Origin: Smittia aterrima
Lineage: Eukaryota; Arthropoda; Insecta; Diptera; Chironomidae
Length of the DNA: 64,000 nt
Direction: 5' to 3'
Assembly (NCBI GenBank): GCA_033063855.1
Contig: CP093831.1
Span: 18,228,001 to 18,292,000 of the forward strand
The notes beneath the pieces are model-generated. The model searched no databases. It saw only the letters and a program-made list of their open reading frames with translations, and was not told where the DNA came from. Of this stretch, positions 60,001 to 64,000 are shown in pieces. The position numbers and the translations under genes were made by a program. The stretch's first letter is position 1; every line of letters begins with the position of its first letter.

Positions 60001-63000
60001 AAAACGAGCGCTGATCATCATAATTTCTCATTGTTTGTTGAAATCGATTAACGAAAAAATTGTTGGGAACGAACGTAAGACGTTGAATCGTTTCGAATGA
60101 ATCTAAATTGGAAAAATTGTTGCAAGTCTTCGCGTTTTACGATTTTACCCATGCGACATTGACGTTGAAATAATTTTCATGCTAAGCGGCTTTATCAACT
60201 TCGAATAAGTTAAGAAGCGATTTTATTGATTTGAAGCTTCTTTCTTGTTTCAATTTGAATAAAATTATGCTTCGAATTCTCTTTGAAGTCTTTCAAAATC
60301 GCCGCTGCTTCTCGTTAGAAATAAATCGTCACTCGATGTTCCTACGCCTTCAGCTATAATCGAATCACTTTTCGATCGCTATCAGAAGCTTCGTTTCCAT
60401 GTCAATGTCGTAATCTTACTCACTTCAAGCCTCAAAGAATCCAATTAATTATAATAAAATAGAGATTGATAACGAACGACGTTAATTAATTCAATTAAAT
60501 CTTCATGTGTTGCAATGTAATTGAGATTGTCGGAGCTCGAAGATCAAATGACGGCTTTAGAGTGCGAACAGTAAATTCACTTGTTGTCTCATGTAAATAC
60601 TGACAGTGAAGGCCTCAGAAATGATTCGCCAAATTGCTAATTTGTTTTCGTTTGTAGTCAAACTAATTTGACTGCACGAGCGAGCAGCAAAAAAAAATCT
60701 TGGCTCGGAGAAATATTGTCAAATTTGTCGGCCATTCAAAGCACAGAGATTTAACACCATCCCCGTCTAATTCATAGCTTGGTGGTATAAATTTGATTTG
60801 AGACCGCTTCGTGACTGCTTCGGTCAGCGGACTTCATTACAAAGTTATTTCCTTTTTTTGCTTGATTTAATTCGCTCGGGTCCACTTTTTACCTTGCGAA
60901 AATAATTCTTCAATGTGAGGCACGTCGAGGTTTGAGTTTATGAGCTAGAAGCTGTTTGGCAACATCTTTGATGAAGGAAGTTTGCAGAAACGCCACGCGA
61001 GGCAAATTTTTATTGTACGATTAAAATTAATTTCTTTTTGAGAAAGATTTTTTCTGCAGCTTCAGCGCTGATGACTTAATTATTCGTCGATGGGATTAGC
61101 CAAGCTTACATCGATGACTTACAATCAATTTTACTAAATTGAGTGGAACGTGATTTAGAATCGAAGCTTCTGTCTGTCTTCGTTCCCATTAAGTTCTATC
61201 AATGAAGCAACTATGTCCGCATTGTTCAACTGAAATCGAATCCAACGTCGCGGTTCCCCTCAAGACAGAAATTTAATAGCAGCTAAACCATTACGATTTG
61301 CAGTTCAATGGCTTAAATTGTAATCGAAATGTGTTTAGTAAAGACTCCACCGTTTAATCATGAGTCTCAAATGTGTTTCAAAGATCAGCAGGAGTATCAA
61401 ATTAATGAGAGAAATCTAAGCTTCGCGATTTTGTTTTACAGTTTCCTAGAAAAGAAACGTTGTTAATGTGAGAAGATGTTTTTCGTAATTTTTCATGAGC
61501 GAAACAGATAAAATCTGCTTGAATGATATCTGCAAATTTGGGATTAATTGTAATCACAAGTTACGTTGTTTTCTCTTTCGTTTTATCTCGAAAGCAAATC
61601 ACTCGCGTGAGTTGAAACACTTGCAGCCTTAGGCGCCATGAGATTCTCCTTGTTGGCTTCTCCAACAATCTCTTGACATGTAACGTCTTTAATGTGCGAA
61701 GAGTGAAAATGAAGCTGCTTTCACTTAAGACATCTTCAAGTTTGTCAGATAAAAAGCTTCTAGCCAATTAAATTTGTGCGTTGAAAACTTTTTAATCTCC
61801 TCAAAGTCTTCATCTTTTCTTGTTTTTAAAAACAATGATCACGAAGTAAACACTTCACATGAAATTCGATTTTTCTCAATCGCGTAAAATTTCTTTTTCA
61901 CAGCTGCCACAACTTTTCTAACAAATAACTCGATGATATCAATAAAATGAATGAATTGAGTTGTCAATGGGAGACAAATATCGGTTTTTGCTTCTAGATA
62001 TTTTTCATGTTGCGCTTCAGTCCATAAAAGAAAATTCATTTTCCATCAACAACAAATGAAAAACTTTATGATAAAAGAAAAGAAAAACAGTTTTCATTTC
62101 AACTGCGGAATTAGAGTGGAAAGCGATGTTTCCAGAAATCCATTAGCCTTTAAACGCAACGCCCGATAACTAACCCACGTTTTCAACCGAACGATGATAT
62201 TAAAACAGTTTTCCAGTCTTTGACTTTTAACGAGTATTGAGCTCAGTTCAATTGCTGATTTCAAAGCAACTTCGAGTGCATCCGAGAATAATTATTAATG
62301 GTAAACGCTTGCTTATGCTGAGAGCTGCTCTTCTCTTGATGCATTCTCTACCTACGGAGCAGTTTATGTCTCAAAATAGAAAATGCTGTCGCTACGAGGA
62401 ATGTGAAAGACAAAACTCGTGCCTAATTGGTTCTGAATGCCGCCAGACGATATCTGCGGTCGTACGGAGCTCGCTGATCTAATTATATCTGTTCCCATCG
62501 CATTGCAAACTCTTCTACGATAATTGAATGCATAAACGTTCGTAATGAGGAAATTCTCCATCATAGAATTATTATGGCCTTGTCGCGTGAGCTTTTTCAT
62601 AAGCGTCAAACTTGCCGATTGCTTTCCTTCTTATGCCATTGTCTAGCAATACAATTTACAGCGCTCCTTTAATGCTTCGATTATCCGCGAATAAAGAATT
62701 TCGCTTTCAATCCATTTTTGTTCGCCGACTTGTTTGTTCGCCTTTTCGAGGTCATAAAAAATTAGCCGCGAATCCATCTGTTTTATAGATATTCGCGATT
62801 GTAAACAGTTTTCTTGTTGTTGCGCAAACATTCACATGTGGAATTTCGTGTATTTTAATTAAAAACTGATAAATGGGTTTCACTCAACCAAAAAAAATAT
62901 TTGGAGATCGTTATTGTATTAACTTGATAACGTACAGAAGCTAGAAATTTCGAAGCTTCTGGTCTGAGGGAGAGTTCTCATTTTAATTGGAGTTTTTTGA

Positions 63001-63623
63001 AACAAAATTCCTGGAAATGTTTTCCTCATGTTCTATTTCAATCAAATTTTGTCTTCGATTTGCGTCGTTTTCCAATGAAAAGCTATTTTCGATATTGCAT
63101 AAATTAAGTTGAAAACCTAATTTCCTTTCGAACTCATTTAGTATTTAGACTTTCGAGTGCGAATGGAAAGCTCACCAATCCTGTCCGCTTAATTTCCATT
63201 TCCGGGTTTATTTTTGAGGAAACAAAAAGTTGTAGAAACGTGTGTAAGTTTTAGTTTAGTTAGCGAAACTCTACGCGAAGTTTTCGTAAAACGCAATAAA
63301 ATTTATGCTTAAAAGTCACGAAATGCCTAAGCGAGTGAAGAGAATATCAATAACTCACCCCCGCCTACGAGCATGAAGTCACCGAATGAATGAAATATTT
63401 CTGCTTTCGACCAGCGCGTAACTCAAGTCAAGCAACAACTTTTGCACGAAATTTTCCGAAATCTAAAATCGCTTTTGATTGTTGCGAACAAATTTTTCCC
63501 TTTCAACCGAGAGTCACGAAACAGAGCAGTCATAAATTTCAAAGTCTAAATCTGATGTTTCATTTCGTTTATTAATTTTTCGCATTCGTTTCTGTCGTTT
63601 TCGTGACACTTCCGATCGGCAGC
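57089..63623. other. Region upstream of the CaaX gene and of NDUFA12; no exon identified
   Basis: The missing 5' exon(s) of the CaaX gene should lie here or beyond the window. One weak candidate is ATG CTC GTA GGC GGG with a GTGAGT donor on the minus strand near 63358-63372, but its phase does not fit the next known exon directly. The NDUFA12 5' flank is at the right edge. No RNA genes or repeats are evident. Confidence 0.4.
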
Positions 63624-64000
63624 ATGGCGATGAGACGATTTCTAAACTTTTTCAACGGCGACAAAGTCTCGAGAACCTTTCGTGAAGTAAAAGACAACGG
63701 AGGAGTGCTTGCGTCTATAAACAAACTTTATCGGATGGAGATAATGAAGTCAGGAAAGTTTATTGGACAAGACAAATATGGAAATAAGTACTTCGAGGAT
63801 TTGTCATATTTTCTTGGGCGAAGTCGATGGGTAGAGTATCCAAAGTATAAAAACTGGGAATACGATGCATCGCATGTTCCGCCTGAATGGTTTGGTTGGC
63901 TTCACTACCGAACAGATTATCCACCAAACACAGATATTGCAAAAATCCGAGTTGGATGCTACAAATGGATATTGGATCATAGCGAGAACTTAACCGGAAC
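63624..64000 (+). CDS. NDUFA12: NDUFA12, mitochondrial complex I accessory subunit (3' end cut by window)
   Basis: The frame opens at 63624 with MAMRRFLNFFNGDKVSRTF (a second ATG follows two codons later) and is still open at the window end after 125 codons. Diagnostic strings are GQDKYGNKYFEDLSYFLGRS, RWVEYPKYKNWEYDASHVPP and PPEWFGWLHYRTDYPP, the hallmark of the NDUFA12/B17.2 family, then SENLTGT. The subunit is a supernumerary part of the matrix arm of respiratory complex I and helps assemble the N-module. Typical length is about 140-145 aa, so roughly 20 residues are missing. No intron is seen so far. It is on the strand opposite to the CaaX gene. Confidence 0.95.
   Translation, partial: MAMRRFLNFFNGDKVSRTFREVKDNGGVLASINKLYRMEIMKSGKFIGQDKYGNKYFEDLSYFLGRSRWVEYPKYKNWEYDASHVPPEWFGWLHYRTDYPPNTDIAKIRVGCYKWILDHSENLTG

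Noticed and set aside
63470..63492. miR-315-like string TTTTGATTGTTGC
   Set aside because: The match stops after 13 bases and no complementary arm lies within hairpin distance.

Overview
The window looks like nuclear DNA of a dipteran insect, probably a nematoceran (midge-like) fly. Reasons: AT-rich sequence, short introns (about 48-70 bp) with GT/AG ends, many TATA/AATAAA signals, and fly-type genes (Frequenin, Deep orange/Vps18, insect OR and GR chemoreceptors, an odorant-binding-like family, a Rebers-Riddiford cuticle protein). The species is inferred, not proven.

Layout. 1-4582: no recognisable coding exon, probably 5' flank/UTR of the next gene. 4583-8195 (+): complete six-exon Frequenin/NCS-1. 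8196-12734: no gene seen. 12735-16014 (+): five-exon Vps18. 16220-16761 (-): three-exon C19orf12-like gene, convergent with Vps18. 17476-18033 (+): intronless DJ-1/PARK7-like gene, with a decayed copy of its own 5' end about 200 bp upstream. 18523-20495 (-): three tandem genes for short secreted peptides of a family I do not recognise; two carry an identical intron. 20743-21423: a long-arm foldback element with a 7-bp target duplication; a shorter relative lies at 24094-24304. 21480-23662 (-): odorant-binding-like exons, one set decayed by stops and a frameshift, the other lacking its 5' exon. 24891-27799 (+): two tandem odorant receptors. 28039-28308 (+): a small basic secreted peptide. 28579-29803 (+): a gustatory receptor. 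30392-31104 (-): RR-type cuticle protein. 31105-45927: gene-poor. 45928-57088 (-): widely spaced exons of a protein ending in a CaaX prenylation motif, with two alternative upstream exon sets. 63624-64000 (+): NDUFA12, cut by the window end.

The left third carries conserved housekeeping or neuronal genes (calcium sensing, endolysosomal tethering, mitochondrial/membrane protein, redox protein). The middle (18.5-30 kb) is a fast-evolving accessory block of tandem secreted peptides, chemosensory genes, pseudogenes and MITE-like elements. The right half is mostly noncoding with one long-intron gene. Gene models were built by joining open frames at GT/AG sites with matched codon phase. They were not tested by alignment or transcript data.
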